52,921 nt of DNA. It comes from CAZKRU01 sp964555235 (GTDB lineage Bacteria; Verrucomicrobiota; Verrucomicrobiia; Methylacidiphilales; CAMAQI01). The notes beneath the pieces are model-generated. The model had not been told where the DNA came from. It saw only the letters and a list, made by a program, of their open reading frames with translations, and did no database searches. A program made the translations under genes and the position numbers. The stretch is from positions 1 to 52,921 of the forward strand of contig CAZKRU010000025.1 in NCBI GenBank assembly GCA_964555235.1, given 5' to 3'. Positions 1 through 8,341 of the stretch are shown here, piece after piece; within the stretch, counting starts at the first letter, position 1; each line of letters begins with the position of its first letter.

Positions 1-2
1 TT

Positions 3-824
3 TTAAATCCCATCACCTTCACTTAAAAGTACCCTTTTTGCAGAGGTCTCGATCTCATTTTGAGTGCCATTAAGGGTGATCGATTCTGGCGCAGTATTCG
101 TCTTTTCAATGTTTAAGTTAATTTGGATCTGATCATTTTGCGTTTCAATCGATCCTTGAATAATCGAAGCTGCCGTCCAGAAAGACTGATTTTCTGCAAT
201 CAACTCTTTTTCCCATGATAGCGCATCCAGACGACGTCTTTCCAGGACAAAGAGCTCCTTTTGATCCATCAGCCGATGCCGGAGAAGCGCATTAACGGTT
301 CCCGCTATTTCAAGATCCTTGCGTCCAGCCGTTGATGCTCTTAAATTGAGGAAGGTGATCGGTACGGCTTCCGACAGAGAAACCGACAACTTTCCCTTCG
401 ACGTAGCCACCAGTTTCTCAACTGATTCCTCCCATGCCTCCTGCGCTTTCAGGGGATAATCTTCATAGGATGATGCCGTCACAAACCCTGGATCGACGGC
501 TACCATTCGAAACGCCAGAAGACTTTGTTCCCCGACCTTTTCAACCTTGAGGATCAGCAACCCGTCTGCCTTCAGAAGCTTTCCGACCTTGAGTGAATGA
601 GCGGCGGTCAGTCCGGCGGTTGCGAGCTTTTGCTCCTCAAGGATCTTCCGAATTTGTCCGCGCTCTAAAAGTTCAATCTGCGGGGCTTTCGAAAGTCGGC
701 CACTCAGTAGATCCGCCTCTTTTTCAAGGGCCGGATCTGCCAAGACCGCCAGACGAATCGGAGCCTCCACCGCGCCAAGCGCGATCGATCCGATCAGCCA
801 TAAAATTAATCCCAAGAATTGCAC
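3..824 (-). CDS. secreted CsgG-like N-terminal-domain protein, short paralogue
   Basis: Predicted 273-residue exported protein starting at a GTG that gives a hydrophobic leader (FLGLILWLIGSIALG). Residues about 1-155 are nearly identical to the start of the 1054-residue neighbour (905-4069), and the DNA is also almost identical there (about 360-824 against 3603-4069). After that the two diverge, and this copy stops where the neighbour continues for almost 800 residues. The segment with LERGQIRKILEEQKL and AGLTAAHSLKVGKLL resembles the CsgG/LpoB type of periplasmic lipoprotein domain, but no lipobox cysteine is visible. Last gene of the sigma-factor operon seen here; the window ends just beyond its stop, so more genes may follow. 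It may be a truncated duplicate or a short functional variant. Function unknown. Confidence 0.7.
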   Translation of the reverse strand: MQFLGLILWLIGSIALGAVEAPIRLAVLADPALEKEADLLSGRLSKAPQIELLERGQIRKILEEQKLATAGLTAAHSLKVGKLLKADGLLILKVEKVGEQSLLAFRMVAVDPGFVTASSYEDYPLKAQEAWEESVEKLVATSKGKLSVSLSEAVPITFLNLRASTAGRKDLEIAGTVNALLRHRLMDQKELFVLERRRLDALSWEKELIAENQSFWTAASIIQGSIETQNDQIQINLNIEKTNTAPESITLNGTQNEIETSAKRVLLSEGDGI

Positions 825-904
825 TCGGTCATTCCGATCAAAAGCTTCCCGAACACTTGAAGGGATTTAGAATAGCATTTTTCATTTTTGGATAGGTCAT
901 TGTG

Positions 905-3900
905 CTAGTTGCCTTCACTGGAACTGCCCCTAGGAATCTCCGCTGCTTTAGGGATCTCCCCCTTCAATACCGCCTGAATTTCCTGAAAGGAGACAAAATA
1001 ATAGCCGACACCCTTTTGGATAGCGATCCCATCGTCGAGAAAGACCACATCCTCCCAAATCATCCCAGAGTCATTGCACTTTAACTCAATCACTTGGGGA
1101 TCTGGGCCCTTTTGATCAAAGACCCAGACTCGATCAATCTTTTTTTGAGCCTCATGAATCCGCTCAAAAAGATACAAGCAGGAACCGTTATAAATGGCCC
1201 CCTTAAGATTTCCGATGATAAAAGGGTTTGGAGTCTTCCAAAGCGGAGCCCTAGGTCGTTTTACCCAATTATTTTGCATAAAATCTAAGAGTTTTATTAT
1301 TTTACCGGTTTTGATATCTATGGCGAAAACAACATCGCCAACATTACTGTGGAAAGTAAGATATTGCCCTGAGGCATTGTCCTTAAATAAATCAAAACCA
1401 CTTACTTCCACTAAGTTAAACGATCCTCCAGTTGAAAGCTTCAACTTACAAAGCCTCCCATCTCCCACATGCCCAGGGAGATTGCGATTGATTACCGAAA
1501 TTATTAAATGATCGTTATCCATTTTACGAATAGCTCGGATAAGATAGGGATCACAATTATCAAAACTTCCATTTCCCTTTGAGCGATTACTACACAATAT
1601 CTTCATCTCACCGTTTTTAAGGTTGAGTACCGAAAGAGCACCAGCTGTGTTCATTTCCCTTAATGATTTACCTCCTGACCAAGAGGATTCGCTCATGAAT
1701 AAGGACTCCCCATCAATGAAAAGCGCATCACATTGATCCAAGGCACGTGAATAAGTAGTCGTTTTTTGTAGTAAACGATCTAACACAAAAATCGACTTCC
1801 CCTGCACGAATACGGCAAAATCTCCTGTTGAAGAAAACCGCATCTGAGGATAAAGCGCGCCTCGATCAACAGCAGGCATTTGAAAGCGGAAAGACCGATC
1901 CATCGAATGTCGAGCAAGATCCCATAAAACAATTTCTTTGTTCAAGAGCGTAACTCCCACCAGTTTCCCCTGACAATTCGTTAGTCGAAAATCCGTAGAT
2001 TCGACATTTTTATCAGGCAAAATCTTGACCCCCAGTCGAAGCGATATTTTCTCATCACTTCCTTCGGAAAGAATGAATTTGAATTTCCCCTCAATAGCAG
2101 ATAATATCTGTTTTTCATAAGGAGTCGCGCGCACCCTCAAGCTGCAATATACTCGAAATCCTTCCCAACATCCTTTAAGATCATCCCGCGAGTATTCCCT
2201 AGAACACTCTATTACACGCTCCGCAAGATACAAAGCAGAAGGCCCTGTCGAATGACGAAGTAAATATTCAACAAACTTAACATCCAACTTCTCCTGCATA
2301 AAATAGGAATCAAAAAATGTATGTAGGCCATGGCCCTGCTCCTTTCCGGCTTCCAAATTAAGACGAGAAACCACTTCCTCTTTATGGCTCCATAGAAAGC
2401 CATTTAAATTCTGATGTGCTTGCTCTTTTGCATTTAGAGCCAGAGCAAGTCGTTCTCGAAGCTTCCAACCGATAAATTGCTTTTCGATGTCATTACTCGC
2501 ACAAAACCAACTCGCTAATGATTCTATCAGGGAGATCAAAGTAGTCGCATCTTGATTCTTCCACCCTGGAAGTAACGCTCGCCTTGAATATTTTTGATTA
2601 TTTTGATCGCCTGAGTAAATCATGTGAGTATCCAGAAAAAAGATAGCTTCAAGAGGAGGACGATCTTGGAGATTTGAAAAAATCCCCTTATACAATTCAA
2701 TTGCCTCTTCCGGAGTCTCACACCAATAGGCGCCAAATTGAGATGCAATTTCTGTTTTTACTTTGTCATCCCATAAACATTGAGAATCACGATAGGTTTC
2801 ACGCACTAACCTCCTTAATTCAGCAACTTGTTCAGGAAGGATTAGATGAACTTGATAATAGTAACATCCATCGAGCATCAAAGCGCCTAGACGCAACGCA
2901 TCACTCTCAGCCGCTATTGGCGGTACGTTCCCGCCAGAAAGCTGAGCTCGCAACATTTCCATCATTCGAGAGGCGAGATTTATCCTCTGAGGTTCTTTAG
3001 TAAGATCGAATCTCTTCCAGTTTAACCGCGAGGAAAAGCGAGTGACTCGGTATGGCAATGTCTCAAGGCAATACGCATAAATGCGATCCTTTCGACTCTT
3101 CTCATCTCGTATTCCTAACGCCCATACGGCATCTGCGCACTCACGACTTAATTCATAGAGTCCCGCACAACGAGTCGAAAAACACTCTAATTGAAGCTTT
3201 TTCGCCTCCTCCTGAGTATCCCACGGAGGAAGCGCTCCAAATTCCTTCTGAAGCAAGGGGAGGATTTTTGAAACAAGTGCGTCTACGAGTTTTGTCACCT
3301 CTGCCTGAGGACCTTGTACCTGAATCGGAGGGACTTTGACTCCACGGTTTTCAAGCTTCGCCGTGATCACTGCCTCCTCCCCCTTGAATTCGATACTCCC
3401 ATCAATCACGGCTCCGGCCGTCCAGAACTTCTGATTTTCAACCGTCAACTCCTTCTCCCAGTCCAGTGCTTCCATTCGTTTTCGCTCTAAGACGAAAACT
3501 TCTTTTTGCTGCATCATTCGACGTTGCAACAACAAATTAATCGAAGCCTCAAACGCAGAAATTTTCTGATTCGAAATTTGTGCCCGCAGATGAAGGAGCG
3601 TTACTGGAACCGCCTCCGAACGAGAAACCGACAACTTTCCCTTCGACGCAGCTACCAATTTTTCAACCGATTCCTCCCAAACCTCTTGCGCTTTCAGAGG
3701 ATAATCTTCATAGGAAGAAGCCGTTACAAAACCGGGATCAACGGCTACCATTCGGAGAGCCAAAAGACTTTGTTCGCCGACCTTTTCAACCTTGAGGATC
3801 AGCAACCCGTCCGCCTTCAGAAGCTTTCCGACCTTGAGTGAATGAGAGGCGGTCAGTCCGGCGGTGGCGAGTTTTTGTTCCTCAAGGATCTTCCGAATCT

Positions 3901-4069
3901 GCCCACGCTCCAAAAGTTCGATCTGCGGGGCTTTCGAAAGTCGGACACTCAGCAGATCCGCCTCTTTTTCAAGCGCCGGATCTGCCAAGATCGCTAGGCG
4001 AATCGGAGCCTCCGCCGCGCTAAGCGCGATCGATCCGATCAACCAGAATATCAATCCGCAACGTCGCAC
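905..4069 (-). CDS. large secreted protein: CsgG-like domain plus beta-propeller-like C-terminus
   Basis: 1054-residue exported protein with a GTG start and a signal peptide (LIFWLIGSIALSAAEA). Residues about 20-270 form a CsgG-like domain, with the same LERGQIRKILEEQKL block as the paralogue at 3-824. Residues about 280-680 look alpha-helical and have no family I can name. Residues about 690-1040 contain repeated short beta-type blocks (GVTLLNKEIVLWDLARHSMD; GDFAVFVQGKSIFVLDR; LSVLNLKNGEMKILC), suggesting a WD40/beta-propeller. The start lies 12 bp after the stop of the 4082-5080 gene, so they are probably co-transcribed. The C-terminal three quarters is visibly more AT-rich than the first 800 bp, which suggests a mosaic gene. 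Function unknown; a surface or envelope role is inferred. Confidence 0.72.
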   Translation of the reverse strand: MRRCGLIFWLIGSIALSAAEAPIRLAILADPALEKEADLLSVRLSKAPQIELLERGQIRKILEEQKLATAGLTASHSLKVGKLLKADGLLILKVEKVGEQSLLALRMVAVDPGFVTASSYEDYPLKAQEVWEESVEKLVAASKGKLSVSRSEAVPVTLLHLRAQISNQKISAFEASINLLLQRRMMQQKEVFVLERKRMEALDWEKELTVENQKFWTAGAVIDGSIEFKGEEAVITAKLENRGVKVPPIQVQGPQAEVTKLVDALVSKILPLLQKEFGALPPWDTQEEAKKLQLECFSTRCAGLYELSRECADAVWALGIRDEKSRKDRIYAYCLETLPYRVTRFSSRLNWKRFDLTKEPQRINLASRMMEMLRAQLSGGNVPPIAAESDALRLGALMLDGCYYYQVHLILPEQVAELRRLVRETYRDSQCLWDDKVKTEIASQFGAYWCETPEEAIELYKGIFSNLQDRPPLEAIFFLDTHMIYSGDQNNQKYSRRALLPGWKNQDATTLISLIESLASWFCASNDIEKQFIGWKLRERLALALNAKEQAHQNLNGFLWSHKEEVVSRLNLEAGKEQGHGLHTFFDSYFMQEKLDVKFVEYLLRHSTGPSALYLAERVIECSREYSRDDLKGCWEGFRVYCSLRVRATPYEKQILSAIEGKFKFILSEGSDEKISLRLGVKILPDKNVESTDFRLTNCQGKLVGVTLLNKEIVLWDLARHSMDRSFRFQMPAVDRGALYPQMRFSSTGDFAVFVQGKSIFVLDRLLQKTTTYSRALDQCDALFIDGESLFMSESSWSGGKSLREMNTAGALSVLNLKNGEMKILCSNRSKGNGSFDNCDPYLIRAIRKMDNDHLIISVINRNLPGHVGDGRLCKLKLSTGGSFNLVEVSGFDLFKDNASGQYLTFHSNVGDVVFAIDIKTGKIIKLLDFMQNNWVKRPRAPLWKTPNPFIIGNLKGAIYNGSCLYLFERIHEAQKKIDRVWVFDQKGPDPQVIELKCNDSGMIWEDVVFLDDGIAIQKGVGYYFVSFQEIQAVLKGEIPKAAEIPRGSSSEGN

Positions 4070-4081
4070 GCACTAGCCCGT

Positions 4082-5080
4082 TCAGGAATTTCCAACCAAC
4101 TTGGGAAGAATTCGATCCAAGAGTTTGATCGCCGCATTTTGTAGCGCTTGTTTCGCCGCCATGTTCTCTCCAAGATCAATCGCAACATCGGTTTGACGAT
4201 CCGTTAAAAGAAGCTGACCGCTTTTCCCCTTCAGAACTTTGATTTCCACTCGGGAACGGCAAGAGACCAGATTTCCCTTTTGCCCTCCCCGTTCGCTAAA
4301 CGCTTCCCCTCGAATGGTGAACTCAGCATTCTCCGTCGATTCCTTGCCATCAATCACTTGAAATCCAAGTTTTTGGAGAAGATGTCGCATCTCCGTTTCA
4401 ACCGCAGGATCCAAGATCGGCCGCTGAAGGTGGTTTTCAGTCACCTGCACGGAAACACTCGGCAGCTTCTTCCCTTCCACCAATTTCTTCCAACGCTCAA
4501 ACCGTGCCTCAGGAGGTTCCACTTTGGCAATCAGCGTGTCATAACGCCCTTCCATGATTCCATTCACCTTGAGGGCTAACTGCTGAATTCCACTTTCAAG
4601 ACCACTCAAATCAGGAATAGTCACGGTTTCGGCGTAAACCCTTCCCGTCTCCGTACCAATGACCTTCGATACCATAAAGACTTTGCCCGCGCTTTGAAAA
4701 ACGCGCCCCGTGATCAGAACTTTTGCTCCGATCAGATTTCCAATTTTCGCCGCACTTTCCGGAGTAACGAGACCGGAGAGTCCCAGTTCTTTTTCACTTA
4801 GAATTTTATCGATCTCCTGTCGTTCCACCAAAATCAGATTCGGCACTTCGGAAAGCTTGGCATTCAAGAGGATCGAGACATCCTTTCCGGTTCCCTTGTT
4901 TAATTCCGATTTACCCAGAAGAGAGACTCCTTCCGATCCCTCTTGAGAGACCTGAAAGTCGAGCACGGCCGCGGTCATATTCGGCGGCGTTACCCGCTCT
5001 TCTGCCTGAATGATACCGGCAAACAGTAGTAAGCAAGCGACACTCGCTCCCCGAATCCAATGATTATTGTTCGTTTTCAT
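4082..5080 (-). CDS. CsgG/LpoB-like secreted protein
   Basis: 332 residues from the ATG at 5080, chosen because it gives a clean signal peptide (NNHWIRGASVACLLLFAG..QAEE) and has AAAGGA about 9 nt upstream; a longer in-frame start is possible. Residues about 30-180 match the CsgG-like pattern: AAVLDFQ at the first strand, LILVERQEIDKILSEKEL, then IGAKVLITGRVF. CsgG proteins form the outer-membrane curli export pore, and related LpoB-type proteins activate peptidoglycan synthases. No curli subunit genes are seen here and no lipobox cysteine is evident, so the exact role is open. It overlaps the upstream gene by 17 bp, indicating translational coupling in the sigma-factor operon. Confidence 0.75.
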   Translation of the reverse strand: MKTNNNHWIRGASVACLLLFAGIIQAEERVTPPNMTAAVLDFQVSQEGSEGVSLLGKSELNKGTGKDVSILLNAKLSEVPNLILVERQEIDKILSEKELGLSGLVTPESAAKIGNLIGAKVLITGRVFQSAGKVFMVSKVIGTETGRVYAETVTIPDLSGLESGIQQLALKVNGIMEGRYDTLIAKVEPPEARFERWKKLVEGKKLPSVSVQVTENHLQRPILDPAVETEMRHLLQKLGFQVIDGKESTENAEFTIRGEAFSERGGQKGNLVSCRSRVEIKVLKGKSGQLLLTDRQTDVAIDLGENMAAKQALQNAAIKLLDRILPKLVGNS

Positions 5081-5945
5081 TTTTTTTTCCTTTTGCATCG
5101 ACCGCCTGAAGAGCGGCCATTTCAATGGTTTGAATTAAACTCTTTTGACTCAACGGATTGCTTTCCAGCTCTTGAAATAGAGGCAAATTTACCACCCATA
5201 TCGAATTCCCCGCCGTCTGATAGACCCCGGGTAATCGTGAGGGATCGACCGGACTTAAAAACAAGATCCCCGTTCCAAGTAGAGGATTTGAAGTCAAGCG
5301 CCCCACCGCCTGGGTTGAAATTTCCGCCAAAAAACAAACTCCTTTTGCCTTTGCCTGCGGCAGCTCCATTCCCAAATCGACGCAACGGATCTGATGCTTC
5401 AGAAAATAGGCCCGCAGATTGGCGCTCTCCCCAGCAATCGCCAACGTCACCCCTGAGCCCTGAAGGGATTCGACGACCTTTTTGAAGTCGCCATCCAGAG
5501 TTCTCGGATAAGCCGTAATCATCATTGGATTTCCGACCGACTCCCACGTGGAGGCTCCTTTCAGTTGAGCAAAAAGAGAAAAGCGCATCTTTGTTTCCCC
5601 TTTGATTTTTGGAAGATTCATCGTGTAAAGAATCGTTTGGCGCGTCGTCTTCTTAAAATCCAAATCCTTTGCCACCGCCAACGATTTCTCCAGGGGAACC
5701 AGCATGGTTCCTTGAATCACCGACAAATCTGCCCGCAGTGAAACTAAAGAACCGAGCGGTGCCTCGACGGAAAGCGACAGAGAATTCGGACGATCCGCGA
5801 AAAGATGCAGCTCCTGAGGATTCGAAGCGGACGATATAAACTCCAGTCGAACTTCGGATGCCTTGAGAGACCCACAGAGTAAGAGAAACGCAATTCCCCT
5901 CCCCCACTGAGTCCATCGAGTCGTCATGTTTATTTTTAAAGTCAT
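5064..5945 (-). CDS. secreted protein of unknown function
   Basis: 293 residues with a probable signal peptide (WGRGIAFLLLCGSLKASE) after a short N-terminal extension. I do not recognise a family. The first half is rich in beta-type alternation (residues about 30-145); the second half has a pattern like a Rossmann or CHAT/caspase-like fold (GVTLAIAGESANLRAYFL, IRCVDLGMELPQAKAKGVCFLAEI), but no catalytic pair can be assigned. The start ATG overlaps the stop of the anti-sigma-like gene by one base (TGATG), and the 3-prime end overlaps the CsgG-like gene by 17 bp, so it is in the same operon. A partner of the CsgG-like proteins in the envelope is an inference. Confidence 0.7.
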   Translation of the reverse strand: MTLKINMTTRWTQWGRGIAFLLLCGSLKASEVRLEFISSASNPQELHLFADRPNSLSLSVEAPLGSLVSLRADLSVIQGTMLVPLEKSLAVAKDLDFKKTTRQTILYTMNLPKIKGETKMRFSLFAQLKGASTWESVGNPMMITAYPRTLDGDFKKVVESLQGSGVTLAIAGESANLRAYFLKHQIRCVDLGMELPQAKAKGVCFLAEISTQAVGRLTSNPLLGTGILFLSPVDPSRLPGVYQTAGNSIWVVNLPLFQELESNPLSQKSLIQTIEMAALQAVDAKGKKNENEQ

Positions 5946-6550
5946 CAGAGCTCGCTTGTTTCCAAGGAAACGACTTGAACCTTGTACGAATGAATCTTCT
6001 GCGGATTGTCAGACGTCCACAAAAAGTCATCCCCCATCACCATGATTTTTCCGGAGCCAGTCACCAGCGGCTCGAAATAAACGGTCTTTCCGTTCAACAC
6101 CACGCTCGTTCGCTGACCGCTATAACTCATGATTCGAACGTGTGAGGCCCCCTTCTCCAAAAGAATCATTACCCGCTGCGACTTCATCGGACTCTCCCCG
6201 GAGAACGAAGAGAGCCGAACTTGGGTTTCACCCCCCTGCTCCACGACCGCCGTGAGCTGCCCTTGAAAGAGAGTCTCCATCTCTTTGAGAATCTTTCGAT
6301 GCTCACTCAATGAAATTTGCTCCTCCTTGGGATACCATTGCATCAAGACGATCGTTAAAGCCAAGGCCACGATGAGTCCCTCCCGCCACCAGCGAAGGAC
6401 CGTGGAAGTGCTCGCTTGAGTTTCTTGAGAGGATTCCTGATTTTGAAAAGCGATTCGAGCCCGATGAAGCGCTTTTTCTTTGGCTCCAGCATCAGGGGTT
6501 GGGACTTTCATCGCCTTGAGCAGATCCCGAAATTGATTTGATGAACTCAT
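5945..6550 (-). CDS. membrane protein, probable anti-sigma factor of the adjacent ECF sigma factor
   Basis: 201 residues: a cytoplasmic part (about 1-52), one membrane segment (EGLIVALALTIVLMQWY, about 53-69), and a periplasmic part (about 70-201) with beta-rich sequence (VVLNGKTVYFEPLVTGSGKI). The start overlaps the sigma-factor stop as ATGA, the usual arrangement for a sigma/anti-sigma pair. The N-terminal part lacks the His-x3-Cys-x2-Cys zinc motif of ZAS anti-sigma factors. The layout resembles FecR-type or other single-pass regulators. The role as anti-sigma factor rests on position and topology, not on a recognised domain. Confidence 0.62.
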   Translation of the reverse strand: MSSSNQFRDLLKAMKVPTPDAGAKEKALHRARIAFQNQESSQETQASTSTVLRWWREGLIVALALTIVLMQWYPKEEQISLSEHRKILKEMETLFQGQLTAVVEQGGETQVRLSSFSGESPMKSQRVMILLEKGASHVRIMSYSGQRTSVVLNGKTVYFEPLVTGSGKIMVMGDDFLWTSDNPQKIHSYKVQVVSLETSEL

Positions 6551-7086
6551 GAGGGTTTCCTTTCCGACAACAGGCTTTTCAACTTTCGCTTGGCCACAAA
6601 AATTCTCCAGGAAATCGTCGTCTCCGAGCAGTTACAAGCCTCCGCTGCCTCGGCATGACTCATTTCCTGATCAAAAACCAATAAGACGGCTGCCCGTTCT
6701 TTTTCGGAAAGCTTCTGTAAGGCTTCATTCATCTGAGCCGACGCCTCAGGAAGCAGACTCGACGCCTCAGGATGAGAATACTGCTCCAAAAGCTCGGCCC
6801 GGCGTGAGCCTTTGCGTCGATGATCCTCGGCTTGGTTTAAAGCAATGCGACACATCCAGTTTTTAAAAGAGGCCTCGCCACGGAAGCCCGAAATTGCCCG
6901 GGCCGCTTTTATAAAGGCCTCCTGCACAATGTCTTCCGCATCGTGCGCATTCCCGCAATGTTTATAAATAAGTCCGTAGATCATATCGTAATAACGGTGA
7001 AAAAGCGCCTCAAATGCCATCACGTCGCCTCCCAGACAACGTTCTAACAGAATTCCCTCTTCTGATTTCACTTCTTCAATGGTCAT
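6547..7086 (-). CDS. ECF-type RNA polymerase sigma factor (RpoE-like)
   Basis: 179 residues from the ATG at 7086; a TTG 36 bp upstream is also in frame but less likely. Region 2 (about 15-90) has FEALFHRYYDMIYGLIY, then DAEDIVQEAFIKAARAI and FKNWMCRIALNQAEDHRR. Region 4 (about 120-172) has LQKLSEKERAAVLLVF and SHAEAAEACNCSETTISWRI, the helix-turn-helix for the -35 element. Region 3 is absent, as in extracytoplasmic-function sigma factors. It is the first gene of an operon with the membrane protein and the CsgG-like secreted proteins, so it probably controls an envelope response and its own operon. Confidence 0.93.
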   Translation of the reverse strand: MTIEEVKSEEGILLERCLGGDVMAFEALFHRYYDMIYGLIYKHCGNAHDAEDIVQEAFIKAARAISGFRGEASFKNWMCRIALNQAEDHRRKGSRRAELLEQYSHPEASSLLPEASAQMNEALQKLSEKERAAVLLVFDQEMSHAEAAEACNCSETTISWRIFVAKRKLKSLLSERKPS

Positions 7087-7195
7087 GTGTTCTTTACGGA
7101 TATAGACGGGTGAAGGTTTCAATTCCTTTGAAAAATTTTATTGAGCTCCGCAATTTAAGGTTTCGATTAGCATGGGAAGTGCCCCGGAACAAGAA

Positions 7196-7267
7196 GGATC
7201 CCAAATTCCTGCCCTCCTGCATTCCTCAGAGAAAAATCCACGTCCGCATTCGGAGGAAGGCAGGATC
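7196..7267. repeat. palindromic intergenic repeat, CCTGCATTCCTCAGAG family
   Basis: Imperfect inverted repeat of about 70 bp upstream of the sigma factor: the left arm begins GGATCC..TTCCTGCC and the right arm ends GGAGGAAGGCAGGATC. The inner sequence TCCTGCATTCCTCAGAGAAA recurs, exactly or with few changes, at 8161-8238, 11702-11733, 13431-13460, about 13650-13675 and 34550-34575. Confidence 0.7.
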
Positions 7268-7295
7268 TATTAGATCGCGTATGCAGGTACGGTTA

Positions 7296-7658
7296 TCAAT
7301 CCTTTAGGGAGACAGAACGGCACCGCAGCCCAGGAATCCGAGCAAGACGCCCATCATTACTCCAAAGTTCGACGCCGTACACCAGCGCAGTTGCTGCAAT
7401 AATCGCATCCGGAAGTTTGATTCGCTCCGAGCGACAAAGTTTGACACTGCGCTCGCGCACCAGAGGAACTAGATCGAACACTCTCACACGCTCCAAAAAC
7501 TGCCTCACTCGTAGTTCCTCTTCTGAAGTGAGAAGAGGCCAGGCAAGCATTTCCATTTCGGTGATGACCGAGACGCCATACTCTCCCTCCGGCAGAGGTT
7601 GAGCGAGACGTCCACCTAAAAAATAGAGTGCAATATTGGTATCCAGCAGTGCGTTCAC
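7296..7658 (-). CDS. vapC: VapC-like PIN-domain ribonuclease toxin
   Basis: 120 residues from a GTG start that overlaps the antitoxin stop as GTGA; a TTG two codons upstream is an alternative. PIN-domain residues are in place: D6 in LLDTN, E34 or E36 in VITEMEM, D84 in LPDAIIAATAL and D102 in SNDGRL. PIN toxins of VapBC modules cleave RNA, often initiator tRNA or rRNA, when the unstable antitoxin is lost. Length and gene order (antitoxin first, toxin second) are typical. The RNA target cannot be told from sequence. Confidence 0.88.
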   Translation of the reverse strand: MNALLDTNIALYFLGGRLAQPLPEGEYGVSVITEMEMLAWPLLTSEEELRVRQFLERVRVFDLVPLVRERSVKLCRSERIKLPDAIIAATALVYGVELWSNDGRLARIPGLRCRSVSLKD

Positions 7659-7861
7659 TGCCAATCATCCCGAGTCTGCGTCTGCCACACCAGCGGATCT
7701 TCGCGTAAACGAATTGTACCGGAGAGTTCCGACAAATGAAAAGACGTGAAGTCTTGCTGTAATGGATGGAGGAGGCGATGACTCAAATGCTTTAAAAGAG
7801 CTTCCTGTTCCGATTTGGGAAGCTTTTCCGCAGCCAGTTGAATTTCCATCAGCGTACTCAT
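7655..7861 (-). CDS. antitoxin of the VapC-like module
   Basis: 68 residues from the ATG at 7861. N-terminal helix pattern (LMEIQLAAEKLPKSEQEALL) followed by a tail ending RLREDPLVWQTQTRDDWQ, as in small antitoxins whose C-terminus wraps the PIN toxin. Identified chiefly by its 4-bp overlap with the PIN-domain gene. The DNA-binding type (AbrB, RHH or Phd) cannot be assigned. An in-frame ORF extends 22 codons further upstream, but that part lacks a good start. Confidence 0.72.
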   Translation of the reverse strand: MSTLMEIQLAAEKLPKSEQEALLKHLSHRLLHPLQQDFTSFHLSELSGTIRLREDPLVWQTQTRDDWQ

Positions 7862-7953
7862 TACAAAAAAGATACCTCCTCCCGCCTTGTTTTCAAGCAT
7901 GGAAAGAGAATCTCGAACATAGGACAATCATGAAAGAAAACGTTGATTGAACC

Positions 7954-8120
7954 CAGATTTTGCATTAGAAAATGCAAAATCTGTCCTGGCGGGAAGAAGG
8001 ACCCCGACGTATGTCGGGGGGTAAAACCCCGCCGAGATTTCATTCACCATTTTGGTGAATGAAATTGAAGGAGAAATCGGCCTCAAAAAACCGCTCTTTC
8101 AGAGCGGATTTTTATGAGGC
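7954..8120. other. cluster of consecutive stem-loops in gene-free DNA
   Basis: Strong hairpins follow one another with little spacing. At 7954-7983 CAGATTTTGCATT pairs with its complement around a tiny loop. At 7988-8033 an outer stem GGCGGG/CCCGCC encloses CCCCGAC-GTAT-GTCGGGG (8002-8019). At 8037-8065 ATTTCATTCACCA pairs with TGGTGAATGAAAT around a 3-nt loop. At 8081-8120 lies a terminator-like hairpin. No ORF of note covers the region. It could be a structured RNA, a set of small mobile hairpins or an attC-like site. The 7862-8341 gap otherwise holds only the repeat at 8161-8238 and a short repeat tail near 8290-8325. Confidence 0.6.
8091..8113. terminator. bidirectional Rho-independent terminator
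   Basis: Perfect 7-bp stem CCGCTCT-TTC-AGAGCGG followed by ATTTTT on the plus strand. A run of six A before it gives TTTTTT after the hairpin on the minus strand. The surrounding GCCTCAAAAA / TTTTTATGAGGC extends the palindrome. On the minus strand it would end transcripts coming from RluB. Confidence 0.65.
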
Positions 8121-8160
8121 AAATTTTGGAATAGAGGGGGTCTATTGCAAAATTTGGGTT

Positions 8161-8238
8161 GAATTCATTTCCTGGCTTCCTGCATTCCTGAGAGAAAAAT
8201 CCATATCCGCCTTCTGAGGACCAGGAAGTGAGGAATTC
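8161..8238. repeat. palindromic intergenic repeat, CCTGCATTCCTCAGAG family
   Basis: Bounded by GAATTC at both ends; left arm GAATTCATTTCCTGG and right arm CCAGGAAGTGAGGAATTC are imperfect complements. The middle repeats the CCTGCATTCCTGAGAGAAAAAT block also found at 7205-7240. Confidence 0.7.
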
Positions 8239-8341
8239 AGGAGATGCAACTATTGAGGATTGGCGTAATCAAGGGGCCCCTTTTTAACCCGACGGCGCCC
8301 TCGGAGAGGTCTCCCTACCAAGAGAATTAACTAAGCGAAGT

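Noticed and set aside
5122..5547. Overlapping open frames of about 140 codons on both strands within the 5064-5945 gene
   Set aside because: Low-complexity, arginine/glycine-rich translations typical of shadow frames; the exported-protein frame is coupled to its neighbours.
7954..8120. CRISPR array
   Set aside because: The hairpins differ in sequence from each other and there are no direct repeats with unique spacers; no cas genes are in the window.
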